From an uncultured Porphyromonadaceae bacterium (GTDB taxonomy: Bacteria > Bacteroidota > Bacteroidia > Bacteroidales > Muribaculaceae): a stretch of DNA of 38,046 bases. This document shows, piece after piece, positions 6,273-13,469 of this stretch (its first letter is position 1; each line of letters opens with the position of its first letter). The notes under the pieces are model-generated. The model did no database searches. It worked only from the letters and a program-made list of their open reading frames with translations, and was not told the DNA's origin. Position numbers and translations under genes: made by a program. The stretch is from the NCBI GenBank assembly GCA_946553045.1, contig CAMNRO010000023.1, forward strand, positions 1 to 38,046. Reading direction: 5' to 3'.

Positions 6273-6740
6273 ATGACTATTCTAAAAGAAGGCCTGCAGC
6301 CTGCCTTATGCAGCGACCATGCCGGATATGAACTCAAGGGTATCGTAGAGGGGTATCTTGAGTCGAAAGGTATTTCCTGTACTGATTTCGGCACTCATAG
6401 CTCTGAGAGTTGCGATTATGCCGATTTTGCTCATCCGTGTGCGATAGCAGTAGAAAAGGGTGAGAACTATCCCGGAATCGCTATCTGCGGCAGTGGCAAC
6501 GGCATCGGAATGACCCTCAATAAGCATCAGGGAATCCGTGCGGCTCTGTGCTGGACGCCAGAACTTGCTCGCCTGGCACGCGCCCACAACGACGCCAATG
6601 TGCTTGTGCTGCCCGCTCGCTTCATTGCTCCAGAAACCGCGCTTAAGATTGTTGATGTTTTTCTGTCTACCGACTTCGAAGGCGGCCGCCACGCCCGCCG
6701 CATCGAAAAGATGCCGGTATCGGGCTGCAAATGCGACTGA
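6273..6740 (+). CDS. rpiB: Ribose-5-phosphate isomerase B
   Basis: 155-aa cytosolic enzyme of the RpiB/LacA family, interconverting ribulose 5-phosphate and ribose 5-phosphate in the pentose phosphate pathway. Visible signatures: SDHAG near residues 14-18, the CGSGNGIGM loop with the catalytic Cys72, and HNDANVLVLPAR with His105 in the position of the family's ring-opening histidine. Length agrees with the family (about 145-155). It is monocistronic: a promoter box lies upstream and a hairpin terminator shared with the convergent glycosyltransferase gene lies downstream. It is the first chromosomal gene beyond the tRNA-Leu integration site. Confidence 0.95.
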   Translation: MTILKEGLQPALCSDHAGYELKGIVEGYLESKGISCTDFGTHSSESCDYADFAHPCAIAVEKGENYPGIAICGSGNGIGMTLNKHQGIRAALCWTPELARLARAHNDANVLVLPARFIAPETALKIVDVFLSTDFEGGRHARRIEKMPVSGCKCD

Positions 6741-6752
6741 CATAGAATAAAG

Positions 6753-6797
6753 AATCCGGAGATCTGAATTATATATCCAAGACCTCCGGATTTTTTT
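6753..6797. terminator. Bidirectional terminator
   Basis: Stem AATCCGGAG (6753-6761) and CTCCGGATT (6784-6792), followed by a run of T to about 6797. It separates rpiB from the convergent minus-strand gene. Confidence 0.8.
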
Positions 6798-7980
6798 AAT
6801 CCCATGTATATTTTTTCTGTTTACTCAGTCGGGAACGAAGCCGGGCTATTGCTCTGCGGCCCGGATGGGTGAGCACGAACCATGGAATAGTGAGCAAAAG
6901 CGGACGCGACTTCAATGCTTTCATAGCGTTGCGCCAGGTAATAATATCAATAGCAATCATAGCCGCCAATATTACTGCCACAATTACCGATACCTGCAGG
7001 TTTGGCCAGTCGATAAAAGCGGCAGCCGCTCCTGCCACAATGGCCACAATCTGAAGTATGCCTGCAAGAGGCTGCAGCAGGCGTGGCTTGCGACGGATAA
7101 ACCGCTCGGTGAATATTCGCCGCAACACGCGCTCATTGAACAGGCGCGGGTGATTCCCATGACGCAGGCATACGATGGAGTCCTCCGACAGCTCAACCTC
7201 TGTATTCGAACCGTGAGCTATTTCAGAGATAAAAATATCATCGTCTCCATAGTGCAGATTGAGCGAGCGGGCAAATCCCTTATTACGCAGAAAAGCTGAC
7301 CGTCGGTAGGCGATATTGTATTCCGTACCGCGGAATGGTTTTCCGGCGATTGCCACTCCAAGCCAACGCACATTCTCGACCACAAAGTCGAAAGCACGCC
7401 GACGCCGTCCTGACTGTGAATCCTCTTCAGGGTCAACTGCCGCAAGACCGAGCACAACTTCGACGGGCGAATTTTCGCCGAAACGGCTTGTCATGCGACG
7501 CAGCCACAGGGGCGATCTTACTATGGCCGCCGATGTCGTAAGCACAGCCACATCATAGCGGGCCGCTTTCAGACCGAGAGTCAGGGCCAGCTTCTTACGG
7601 CTGAGGTTGACAACGCCCTCGGGCGTAAAAGTAAGATACAGATTAGAATAGCGGCCACGCAACATGCCGACAGTGTCGCGCACATCGCCGGCTTCGCCTT
7701 CGTTTACCACAATCACTTCATAAGCCGCCGGATAGTCCTGATTAAGAACAACCTCGAGGAGTTCCCGCAGATTTTCGGCATCGCCCTGCGAATATATTAT
7801 CACCGATGCCGGCAGATAATCCGCATCAGGCTTATCCGGGCGCTCATTGTCTGCGCTTCTACGATAATTGATGACCGTCCTTACTCTGAAAAAATAATAA
7901 GCCGCCACCGCCAGCACACACAATGCGCAAACACCAATGAGCCACAGGGCCGTAAATGATATTATAGGTGAGAAATACAT
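6796..7980 (-). CDS. Membrane family 2 glycosyltransferase-like protein, degenerate DXD
   Basis: 394 aa: one N-terminal membrane helix (about 7-31), a GT-A domain of the GT2 type (about 57-280) and two C-terminal membrane helices (about 304-323 and 329-348). The nucleotide-sugar domain starts with PASVIIYSQGDAENL and has EVIVVNEG; the acceptor-side acidic motif is kept as GDDDIF (245-250). The usual DXD metal motif, expected in VLLTDADC..., reads VLTTSAAIV here, so all acidic residues are missing. Activity may therefore be altered or lost. Family relatives add sugars to surface polysaccharides at the inner membrane. A -7 box lies upstream; no glycan cluster surrounds it. Confidence 0.8.
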   Translation of the reverse strand: MYFSPIISFTALWLIGVCALCVLAVAAYYFFRVRTVINYRRSADNERPDKPDADYLPASVIIYSQGDAENLRELLEVVLNQDYPAAYEVIVVNEGEAGDVRDTVGMLRGRYSNLYLTFTPEGVVNLSRKKLALTLGLKAARYDVAVLTTSAAIVRSPLWLRRMTSRFGENSPVEVVLGLAAVDPEEDSQSGRRRRAFDFVVENVRWLGVAIAGKPFRGTEYNIAYRRSAFLRNKGFARSLNLHYGDDDIFISEIAHGSNTEVELSEDSIVCLRHGNHPRLFNERVLRRIFTERFIRRKPRLLQPLAGILQIVAIVAGAAAAFIDWPNLQVSVIVAVILAAMIAIDIITWRNAMKALKSRPLLLTIPWFVLTHPGRRAIARLRSRLSKQKKYTWD

Positions 7981-8013
7981 TTCTTGACAGATAATAGCCG
8001 TGAAAAAGGCTCA

Positions 8014-8021
8014 CAAAAGTA
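8014..8021 (-). promoter_or_regulatory. Promoter of the GT2-like gene (TTG-N19-TACTTTTG)
   Basis: Exact TAnnTTTG box with a TTG 19 bp further upstream; the start codon at 7980 follows after a short leader. Confidence 0.5.
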
Positions 8022-8162
8022 AGCATAAAAAATGAAAACACAATCGTCCGGCCAATGTTAAAAGGGCTTTTTACAATTCCGGCCGGAGTACAGACATAGC
8101 GGTATTCGTAGGCTCAGACAACGTATTCGTTGAATGAATTATGCCCGTCATAATGTTTTCAT

Positions 8163-8170
8163 TATCTTTG
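8163..8170 (+). promoter_or_regulatory. -7 box (TATCTTTG) of the two-component operon
   Basis: Exact TAnnTTTG match, 28 nt before the ATG at 8199. The same octamer serves as -7 box for three other genes in this window. Confidence 0.55.
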
Positions 8171-8198
8171 CAACATTCACTACAACCACTTGGTTCAT

Positions 8199-9287
8199 AT
8201 GGGTAAGTCTCGCAATCGCAAAACAGAAACAATGGTATATGCCGGCCTGTGGGCCCTTGCCATCGGCATTTATATGCTGGACATCATGCGCAACCGTGCA
8301 CAGATGTCGCAGCCGCTCATAGACCATACAGTCGTCAGAGCCATATTAAGCACCATGCTTCCTTTTTTCGGTCTGTTCCTGATTAATAATGTAATCCTGA
8401 TTCCCCGTCTGCTGCTCAGGAACAGGCTTCTCCCCTATTTCATCCTTACAGCGGCACTCGTCATAGTGCTCTGGACATACCAATACTTCTACTTTATACA
8501 TAAAATCTCAATCCTGCCTGCCGATGCGCGTCCGATACCGCCTCCCCATATGCGTTCGCTGTTGCCAATGCCTCTGGTTCTCGATTTCACATACGCACTG
8601 CTTGTTGTAGGTTGCAACCTGGCGATTGCCCTGATGTTCCAGCGCTTCGACGATAAACTTGACCGTGAGAGTCTGATGAAAGCAAACGCCGAAACCCAGC
8701 TCACATACCTGAAAGCGCAGATAAATCCGCATTTCTACATGAACATGCTCAACAATATCCACGGCATGATTGAAATCAACCCCGAACAGGCCCAAAGCAT
8801 GGTCATAGACATGTCGCAGCTAATGCGATATACCCTCTACGACAGCTCCCGACCCATCATACCGCTTTCCGACGAAGTCGTTTTCCTTCAGAACTATCTG
8901 CGGCTGATGCGTCAACGCTTCCCGGAAGACCGTCTGAGCATAAGTTCTCATTTTCCTCCCGAAACTGAAATGCGAGGCATATCCATTCCGCCGCTACTGT
9001 TCCTTGTATTTATCGAGAACGCCTTCAAGCACGGCGTCAGCTATCGCGCGAACTCCTTCGTAAGCGTATCAATCGAGATTGTCGGCACTACTGTTCGCTT
9101 CAGCTGCATGAATAGCGCACACAGCTGCGACAACGAATCAGACAAAGGCATTGGCCTGAAAAACATCAGAGAAAGGCTGAAACTGCTCTATGGCTCAGGC
9201 GCGAACCTATCTATCGTCCACACAGAATCAGTTTATACTGTCCATCTAACAATTCCGGCTCATGAAACTCAGAACTCTCATAATTGA
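8199..9287 (+). CDS. LytS/YpdA-type sensor histidine kinase
   Basis: 362-aa inner-membrane kinase with four predicted transmembrane helices in the first 150 residues, no large periplasmic domain, then a His_kinase (LytS-type) domain: QINPHFYMNMLNNI holds the phospho-acceptor His178, followed by the LSDEVVFLQNYL segment, the N-box FIENAFKHG and a G-box GIGLKNIRERL. It phosphorylates the LytTR regulator encoded directly downstream, with which it overlaps by 26 bp. I chose the ATG at 8199; a TTG at 8190 is in frame. The signal sensed is unknown; membrane-embedded sensing is likely because there is no extracytoplasmic domain. Confidence 0.9.
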   Translation: MGKSRNRKTETMVYAGLWALAIGIYMLDIMRNRAQMSQPLIDHTVVRAILSTMLPFFGLFLINNVILIPRLLLRNRLLPYFILTAALVIVLWTYQYFYFIHKISILPADARPIPPPHMRSLLPMPLVLDFTYALLVVGCNLAIALMFQRFDDKLDRESLMKANAETQLTYLKAQINPHFYMNMLNNIHGMIEINPEQAQSMVIDMSQLMRYTLYDSSRPIIPLSDEVVFLQNYLRLMRQRFPEDRLSISSHFPPETEMRGISIPPLLFLVFIENAFKHGVSYRANSFVSVSIEIVGTTVRFSCMNSAHSCDNESDKGIGLKNIRERLKLLYGSGANLSIVHTESVYTVHLTIPAHETQNSHN

Positions 9288-9990
9288 CGACGAGCCAATC
9301 GCACTCGAAAAACTGCGCACATACGTCGGCAAGACTCCTTTTCTCGAACTCGTGGCTGAATGCCGGAACGGTTTCGAAGCCATCGACTATCTTGCCTCGC
9401 ATGAAGCCGACCTTGTGATTACCGACATCAACATGCCCGACCTCAACGGCATGGACTTCATCAAAACGCTCACTTCTCCGCCAATGGTCATCTTCATAAC
9501 GGCGCATGCACAATACGCTGTCGACAGCTATAAAGTATCGGCCATCGACTATCTGCTGAAGCCATATAGCTTTGTCGATTTCAACCGCGCCGTCGCCAAA
9601 GCCTATTCGCAGTGCGACAGACAGCGGCAGGAACCGCACACACCGCGGTCAGATGCAGACTCGCTTTTCATAAAAGTCGATTACCGTTATGTCCGTGTGG
9701 CACTCGCCGACATACGTTATATCAAAGGCTTTGGCGAATATCTCCAGATTTTCACCTCCACGAATGCCGAGCCGTATCTCACGCTAAGCTCATTCGCGTC
9801 TGTTTTGGAGCGCCTTTCCGGCAACTTCAGGCAAGTACACCGTTCCTATATAATAAACACCAACCATATCGACCGGATAGAACGCAACCGCATTGTAGCC
9901 GACGACGGCGAGTACATTCCCATAGGCGAAAGCTACCGTCAGGGCTTCCTCCAACACCTCTCGGCCCATATCGTCGGAAAAACAAAATAG
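9262..9990 (+). CDS. LytTR-family response regulator
   Basis: 242-aa transcription factor: receiver domain (1-120) with acidic pocket DDE (9-11), phospho-acceptor Asp55 in TDINMPDLNG, Thr80 and Lys100 in YLLKPY, then a LytTR DNA-binding domain (about 133-238) with VALADIRYIKGFGEYLQI and FRQVHRSYIIN. It is the partner of the upstream kinase, from which it is translated with a 26-bp overlap. A CorA-type transporter gene begins 45 bp downstream and may be co-transcribed, but nothing in the sequence shows it is a target. Confidence 0.93.
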   Translation: MKLRTLIIDDEPIALEKLRTYVGKTPFLELVAECRNGFEAIDYLASHEADLVITDINMPDLNGMDFIKTLTSPPMVIFITAHAQYAVDSYKVSAIDYLLKPYSFVDFNRAVAKAYSQCDRQRQEPHTPRSDADSLFIKVDYRYVRVALADIRYIKGFGEYLQIFTSTNAEPYLTLSSFASVLERLSGNFRQVHRSYIINTNHIDRIERNRIVADDGEYIPIGESYRQGFLQHLSAHIVGKTK

Positions 9991-10035
9991 CATCCTGATT
10001 GTTACATAACCAACACGTTATGACTTCAATCCGAG

Positions 10036-10956
10036 ATGCGAAGATATTTCTACGACGACAAGGGTTTTCACCCTACCACAAATCCGGCAGAAGCCTACTG
10101 GGTCAACATTTCCGCCCCCGACCGCGACGACATCGGCTATCTTATCGGAGAGGAAGGAGTGCCGCCGATTCTTCTCGAATACCTCGAAGACAAAGACGAA
10201 CGTCCACGCGTCGAGCGAAACGGCAACTGGCTCATGACCATAGTCCGCGTTCCTGTCGAATGCGACAACGGCGTAATGCCATATACTACCGTTCCGTTTG
10301 GCATCATCAGCAATTCATCGGCCAGAGTGATAACCGTCTGCTACCACGACACACCCCTGCCCGATTCTTTTGCTGAGCATTCCTGCCAGATCAGCCTTGA
10401 AACCAAAACCGTCTCCGAATTCACTCTGCGCATATTCTTCTCCACCGCATACTGGTATCTCGAATTCCTCAGGCAAATGTCGGAATATGTCATCGGCACA
10501 GAGAAATCGCTCGAAAAATCGGTAGAGAACGAAGACCTCAAACAGCTTATGCGGCTACAGAAATCACTGGTCCTTTTCAGCACATCAATAAAAGGCGATG
10601 TGATGGTTCTCGAAAGGATTCAGAAAATATACGGAACCGAGCTTAACGAGGATCTCGCTGAAGATGTTGACATAGAAATGAAACAGGCCGACACCACTGT
10701 TGGAATATCAAACGACATCATAAAGGCCACAATGGACTCCTATGCCTCTATTATATCCAACAACGTAAACAACGTCATGAAGCGCATGTCGGCCCTTTCC
10801 ATAATCCTCATCGTGCCTACCTTCGTAGCCTCACTTTACGGCATGAATGTCGACATACTAATATCCTCACCCTATGCCTTCTGGATAATACTCGGCATTG
10901 CGGCTGTGCTCACCGTCCTCGCCTTCTTCGCTCTCCGCAAGCTCAAATGGCTCTGA
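10036..10956 (+). CDS. corA: CorA-family divalent metal transporter
   Basis: 306-aa member of the CorA family (magnesium and related divalent ions), a pentameric inner-membrane channel. A cytoplasmic alpha/beta N-terminal domain is followed by a long helical stalk (about 150-245) and two C-terminal membrane helices. The first ends in the signature Gly-Met-Asn (YGMN, GMN at 269-271) that forms the selectivity filter; the second is followed by a basic C-terminus (RKLKWL). The periplasmic loop after GMN is short (VDILISSP). Probably co-transcribed with the two-component genes. Convergent with the cupin gene with 6 bp between stops and no clear terminator between them. Confidence 0.9.
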   Translation: MRRYFYDDKGFHPTTNPAEAYWVNISAPDRDDIGYLIGEEGVPPILLEYLEDKDERPRVERNGNWLMTIVRVPVECDNGVMPYTTVPFGIISNSSARVITVCYHDTPLPDSFAEHSCQISLETKTVSEFTLRIFFSTAYWYLEFLRQMSEYVIGTEKSLEKSVENEDLKQLMRLQKSLVLFSTSIKGDVMVLERIQKIYGTELNEDLAEDVDIEMKQADTTVGISNDIIKATMDSYASIISNNVNNVMKRMSALSIILIVPTFVASLYGMNVDILISSPYAFWIILGIAAVLTVLAFFALRKLKWL

Positions 10957-10962
10957 ACAGGT

Positions 10963-11412
10963 TTACCAAACCACCGGTTCTGAAAAAAGAATACCGTCGG
11001 CGGCGTCCTCATCCGTAAAAGTTCCGCTGCAATACTGCACACAGAGCATCACCAGAGGCTCGGCGCCATTGTTGCGCACCGAGCGCTTGCCTTCAGGCGC
11101 CACACGAACCACACTACCCTCCTCTACGGTGAATATCTCGCCGTCAACCTGAAACTCACCTTTTCCGCCAAGGAAAAAATAGAGTTCTTCGTGTTTCTTG
11201 TGGGAATGCAGGAATCCGGTTTCCTGTCCGGAAGCGAAAACCTGAAGAGAAAACTCCCCTCCGGTCGCTCCGAGAGCCTGGCCGCCGAACACCTTTCCCG
11301 GTATTTTGATTTCGGGCCCGAGTTCGAGCACATAGTCTTTTACATCTGCCAACCGGCCAAGATTGACTGCACTGTAGTTTTCCGCCTCTGCAAGTTTCTG
11401 AATTTTTTTCAT
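10963..11412 (-). CDS. Single-domain cupin protein
   Basis: 149-aa cytosolic protein with one cupin barrel. Motif 1 is GFLHSHKKHEELYFFLGGKG (66-85) with metal ligands His69, His71 and Glu75 or Glu76; motif 2 is around APEGKRSVRN (105-114), where the usual histidine is not obvious. Substrate unknown: such proteins range from dioxygenases and isomerases to regulators of redox or sugar metabolism. It is divergent from an HxlR regulator gene and its promoter is next to an inverted repeat, so regulation by that regulator is plausible. Confidence 0.85.
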   Translation of the reverse strand: MKKIQKLAEAENYSAVNLGRLADVKDYVLELGPEIKIPGKVFGGQALGATGGEFSLQVFASGQETGFLHSHKKHEELYFFLGGKGEFQVDGEIFTVEEGSVVRVAPEGKRSVRNNGAEPLVMLCVQYCSGTFTDEDAADGILFSEPVVW

Positions 11413-11443
11413 AATTTTATTGTATCTGTTAGATTTTACACCA

Positions 11444-11474
11444 CAAAATTACGACAGAACTACAGGCGTGTCAA
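11444..11474 (-). promoter_or_regulatory. Cupin gene promoter (TTGACA-N17-TAATTTTG)
   Basis: On the minus strand, TTGACA (11469-11474) lies 17 bp upstream of TAATTTTG (11444-11451), an exact -7 box. The start codon at 11412 follows after a short leader. Confidence 0.6.
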
Positions 11475-11477
11475 GAA

Positions 11478-11501
11478 GTTACTTTTTCAGCACATAGTAA
11501 C
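11478..11501. promoter_or_regulatory. Candidate HxlR operator GTTACT-N12-AGTAAC
   Basis: Inverted repeat with arms 11478-11483 and 11496-11501, directly upstream of the cupin -35 element. A third AGTAAC copy (11591-11596) overlaps the -7-like box TAACTTTA (11593-11600) of the hxlR-type gene. Its placement suggests control of both divergent genes; binding is inferred. Confidence 0.4.
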
Positions 11502-11621
11502 CTATTTATCACTTTTGCTGCATTGCAGACAATTACAAAACCAACTTTTTATAAAAAAATTTTGCAACTGCATGTATATGCAGATTTATTAGTAACTTTA
11601 CATCGTAAAGCACACCACAAA

Positions 11622-11999
11622 ATGAAAACGAGAGAAGATTCAAACTCCATAATAGAAATATGCCCGATTCGCAACATCGTGGCACGGTTCGGCGACAAAT
11701 GGTCGCTGCTCGTCCTGCTCGTTATCGACAATGCAGAAACAGTCAGGTTCAACGAACTCGGGCGTCTCATTCCCGACATATCGACACGGGTACTTTCCGG
11801 CACCCTGAAAACCCTCGAAGCCGATGGCCTAATCACACGGAAAGTCTATGCACAAGTTCCTCCGAAAGTAGAATATTCCCTCACAGACACCGGCAAATCC
11901 TTAATACCTATCATTATGCAACTCACCGAATGGGCTCTCTCCAACATGAAAAGCGTAATGAAGCATCGTGCCGACTACGAATCAAACCATAAATCGTGA
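11622..11999 (+). CDS. HxlR-family winged-helix regulator
   Basis: 125-aa MarR-like winged-helix dimer of the HxlR family. Typical features: IIEICPIRNIVARFGDKWSL (10-29) with the N-terminal Cys14, which in several relatives senses electrophiles or oxidants; recognition segment RLIPDISTRVLSGTLKTLEA; wing YAQVPPKVEYSLTDTGKSL. The start was moved to ATG 11622, as a longer in-frame extension to 11523 crosses the predicted promoter. It overlaps the downstream reductase-like gene by 4 bp and is divergent from the cupin gene; such regulators commonly control adjacent redox enzymes. Confidence 0.9.
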   Translation: MKTREDSNSIIEICPIRNIVARFGDKWSLLVLLVIDNAETVRFNELGRLIPDISTRVLSGTLKTLEADGLITRKVYAQVPPKVEYSLTDTGKSLIPIIMQLTEWALSNMKSVMKHRADYESNHKS

Positions 12000-12526
12000 G
12001 AAAGACAATCTTATATATATCATCAAGCCTCGACGGCTATATAGCCGACGCCGACGGAAAAGTGAGCTGGATAGACCAGTGCAATATCTCAGAGGAAGCT
12101 GCCGGCAGCTACGACAGATTCATAAAGAATATCGACACCGTAATCATGGGCTGGACGACATACAATCAGATTGTCACCGAATTATCACCCGATTGCTGGA
12201 TTTACAAAGGGCTGCAGTCATATATCGTCACCCATCGAAAAAACACAAGCACCGACGACATCTTTTTCACAGATGAAAACCCGTCCGACCTCATAGCACG
12301 CTTAAAAAAACGCCCCGGCAAAGACATATGGATTTGCGGAGGCGCCTCTATTGCTAATCAGCTTATGGCTTCCGGGCAGATTGATATCATATATCTCACC
12401 ATATTACCCGTAACGCTGGGTGCCGACATCCGACTCTTTCAGGAAGGCTTGCCATTTTCCACCTACACCCTTTCGAATATCAACCGCTATGACGACGTAG
12501 CCGAACTGATATATAGCCGAAAATAA
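11996..12526 (+). CDS. RibD C-terminal/dihydrofolate-reductase-like protein
   Basis: 176-aa protein of the RibD_C/DHFR-like fold (YyaP/YwjB group). Motifs: ISSSLDGYIAD (8-18), IMGWTTYNQI, DIWICGGASIANQLM (nucleotide-binding loop) and LGADIRLF near the C-terminus. It is probably an NAD(P)H-dependent reductase of unknown substrate, not the housekeeping DHFR. The start is a GTG overlapping the stop of the HxlR gene (4 bp), so both are translated together, which fits a regulator paired with its redox target. It ends 1 bp from the convergent VOC gene. Confidence 0.85.
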   Translation: MRKTILYISSSLDGYIADADGKVSWIDQCNISEEAAGSYDRFIKNIDTVIMGWTTYNQIVTELSPDCWIYKGLQSYIVTHRKNTSTDDIFFTDENPSDLIARLKKRPGKDIWICGGASIANQLMASGQIDIIYLTILPVTLGADIRLFQEGLPFSTYTLSNINRYDDVAELIYSRK

Positions 12527-12527
12527 A

Positions 12528-12911
12528 TCATTCGCAGATTTCAATCATAAGGCCTTCAACGGCCTTAACACAACTCTCATAGAATCCGTCGCCCGTCGTG
12601 CGGGGGCCGGAGAGCACCTCATATCCGTCCGCTTTCAACCGAGCGGTCAGAGCATCTACCATCTCCCGGCCTCCGGCCTTGAACGACAGATGTATAAATC
12701 CGGCCCTATACTCATCGAACTCCACTTCGCATACCTCAGGCCTTGCCATAATCTCCACCCGGCAACCGCTGCCGAACGACAGAAAATACGAACGCAATCC
12801 TGTTCTCGGATTATGATACATCTCATTCGATACAGCACCGAAGTAATCGATAAAAAATTGTCTTACAACTTCCAGATTTCTTACATATATGGCAATATGG
12901 TCTACTTTCAT
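12528..12911 (-). CDS. VOC-family (glyoxalase/bleomycin-resistance fold) protein
   Basis: 127-aa protein with the paired beta-alpha-beta-beta-beta modules of the vicinal oxygen chelate superfamily. Putative metal ligands are His5 (VDHIAIYV), Glu53 (RVEIM), His74 (FIHLSF) and Glu124 (LMIEICE), the classical H-E-H-E set, so a metal-dependent lyase or dioxygenase is possible. Substrate not determinable. It follows the DUF4405-type gene by 7 bp in the same orientation and is likely co-transcribed. Confidence 0.85.
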   Translation of the reverse strand: MKVDHIAIYVRNLEVVRQFFIDYFGAVSNEMYHNPRTGLRSYFLSFGSGCRVEIMARPEVCEVEFDEYRAGFIHLSFKAGGREMVDALTARLKADGYEVLSGPRTTGDGFYESCVKAVEGLMIEICE

Positions 12912-12918
12912 GGCTATA

Positions 12919-13329
12919 TTATCTTTTGAAAAATTTAAAATGTTTGGCTGTATGGCCTGCAGCCAAGGCTATAAAGATAAAGCCCAGCTTTCCATGCACG
13001 CCCCCGATAGAAGCATGCGTATATGAACAAACCCAATGCGCTGTCGCAACTATACCCGACACAAAAGCAAGCACCCCGAACAATGCCAGCAGTCGTGTAA
13101 CAGGCGATTTCTGCCCTTTCAACCGCTGAAACCACGATTTCCATTTGAAATGCAGATACAAATGCCACACTACCGCTCCAATAAAAACAGAGCATAGCAC
13201 GACATGAACCCACACCCAAAACAAATCCTGACTATTGGTCAGTTCAAGATAGAGCCCGGAAACCAGGACAAAAACAGTCTGCACCAGGAGCGACCAGTCG
13301 CATAGCTTCAGTTTATTTTTCTTTGTCAT
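12919..13329 (-). CDS. DUF4405-like heme-type membrane protein
   Basis: 136-aa inner-membrane protein with four hydrophobic helices (about 12-30, 36-58, 78-98 and 110-128). Histidines in or near membrane segments (His42, His56, His98, His112, His126) have the layout of cytochrome b-like DUF4405 proteins, suggesting heme binding and electron transfer; this is family inference. The ATG at 13329 is chosen: the more distal TTG at 13347 lies inside the -7 box (13345-13352) and would not be in the transcript. Located upstream of the VOC gene in the same operon. Confidence 0.75.
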   Translation of the reverse strand: MTKKNKLKLCDWSLLVQTVFVLVSGLYLELTNSQDLFWVWVHVVLCSVFIGAVVWHLYLHFKWKSWFQRLKGQKSPVTRLLALFGVLAFVSGIVATAHWVCSYTHASIGGVHGKLGFIFIALAAGHTAKHFKFFKR

Positions 13330-13344
13330 AAAATAATGTTTATG

Positions 13345-13352
13345 CAAATATA
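13345..13352 (-). promoter_or_regulatory. -7 box (TATATTTG) of the DUF4405-like gene
   Basis: Exact TAnnTTTG match 15 nt before the ATG at 13329. It decides the start codon, since the upstream TTG falls inside it. Confidence 0.6.
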
Positions 13353-13410
13353 ATCATCAAACCCGTTATTTCCGTTTCATCGGCTGAAAACGGCTGTTGG
13401 TTGAATATAA

Positions 13411-13441
13411 TTCCGTCCTACACTATATTGATGTAATATTG
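13411..13441 (+). promoter_or_regulatory. Efflux operon promoter (TTG-N20-TAATATTG)
   Basis: TTG at 13411-13413 and TAATATTG at 13434-13441, one mismatch from the -7 consensus, 28 nt before the ATG of the TolC-type gene. Confidence 0.4.
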
Positions 13442-13469
13442 CAGTCGATTAGATTATAGCTTCACCACG

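Noticed and set aside
8047..8087. TCCGGCC/GGCCGGA inverted repeat with 27-nt spacer upstream of the two-component genes
   Set aside because: Short GC arms far apart, no T tract, and the region carries the promoters of both divergent genes; a terminator or riboswitch is not supported.
10957..10962. Terminator between the convergent corA and cupin genes
   Set aside because: Only 6 bp separate the stops and I found no hairpin with a T tract; read-through or an overlapping signal inside the genes is possible.
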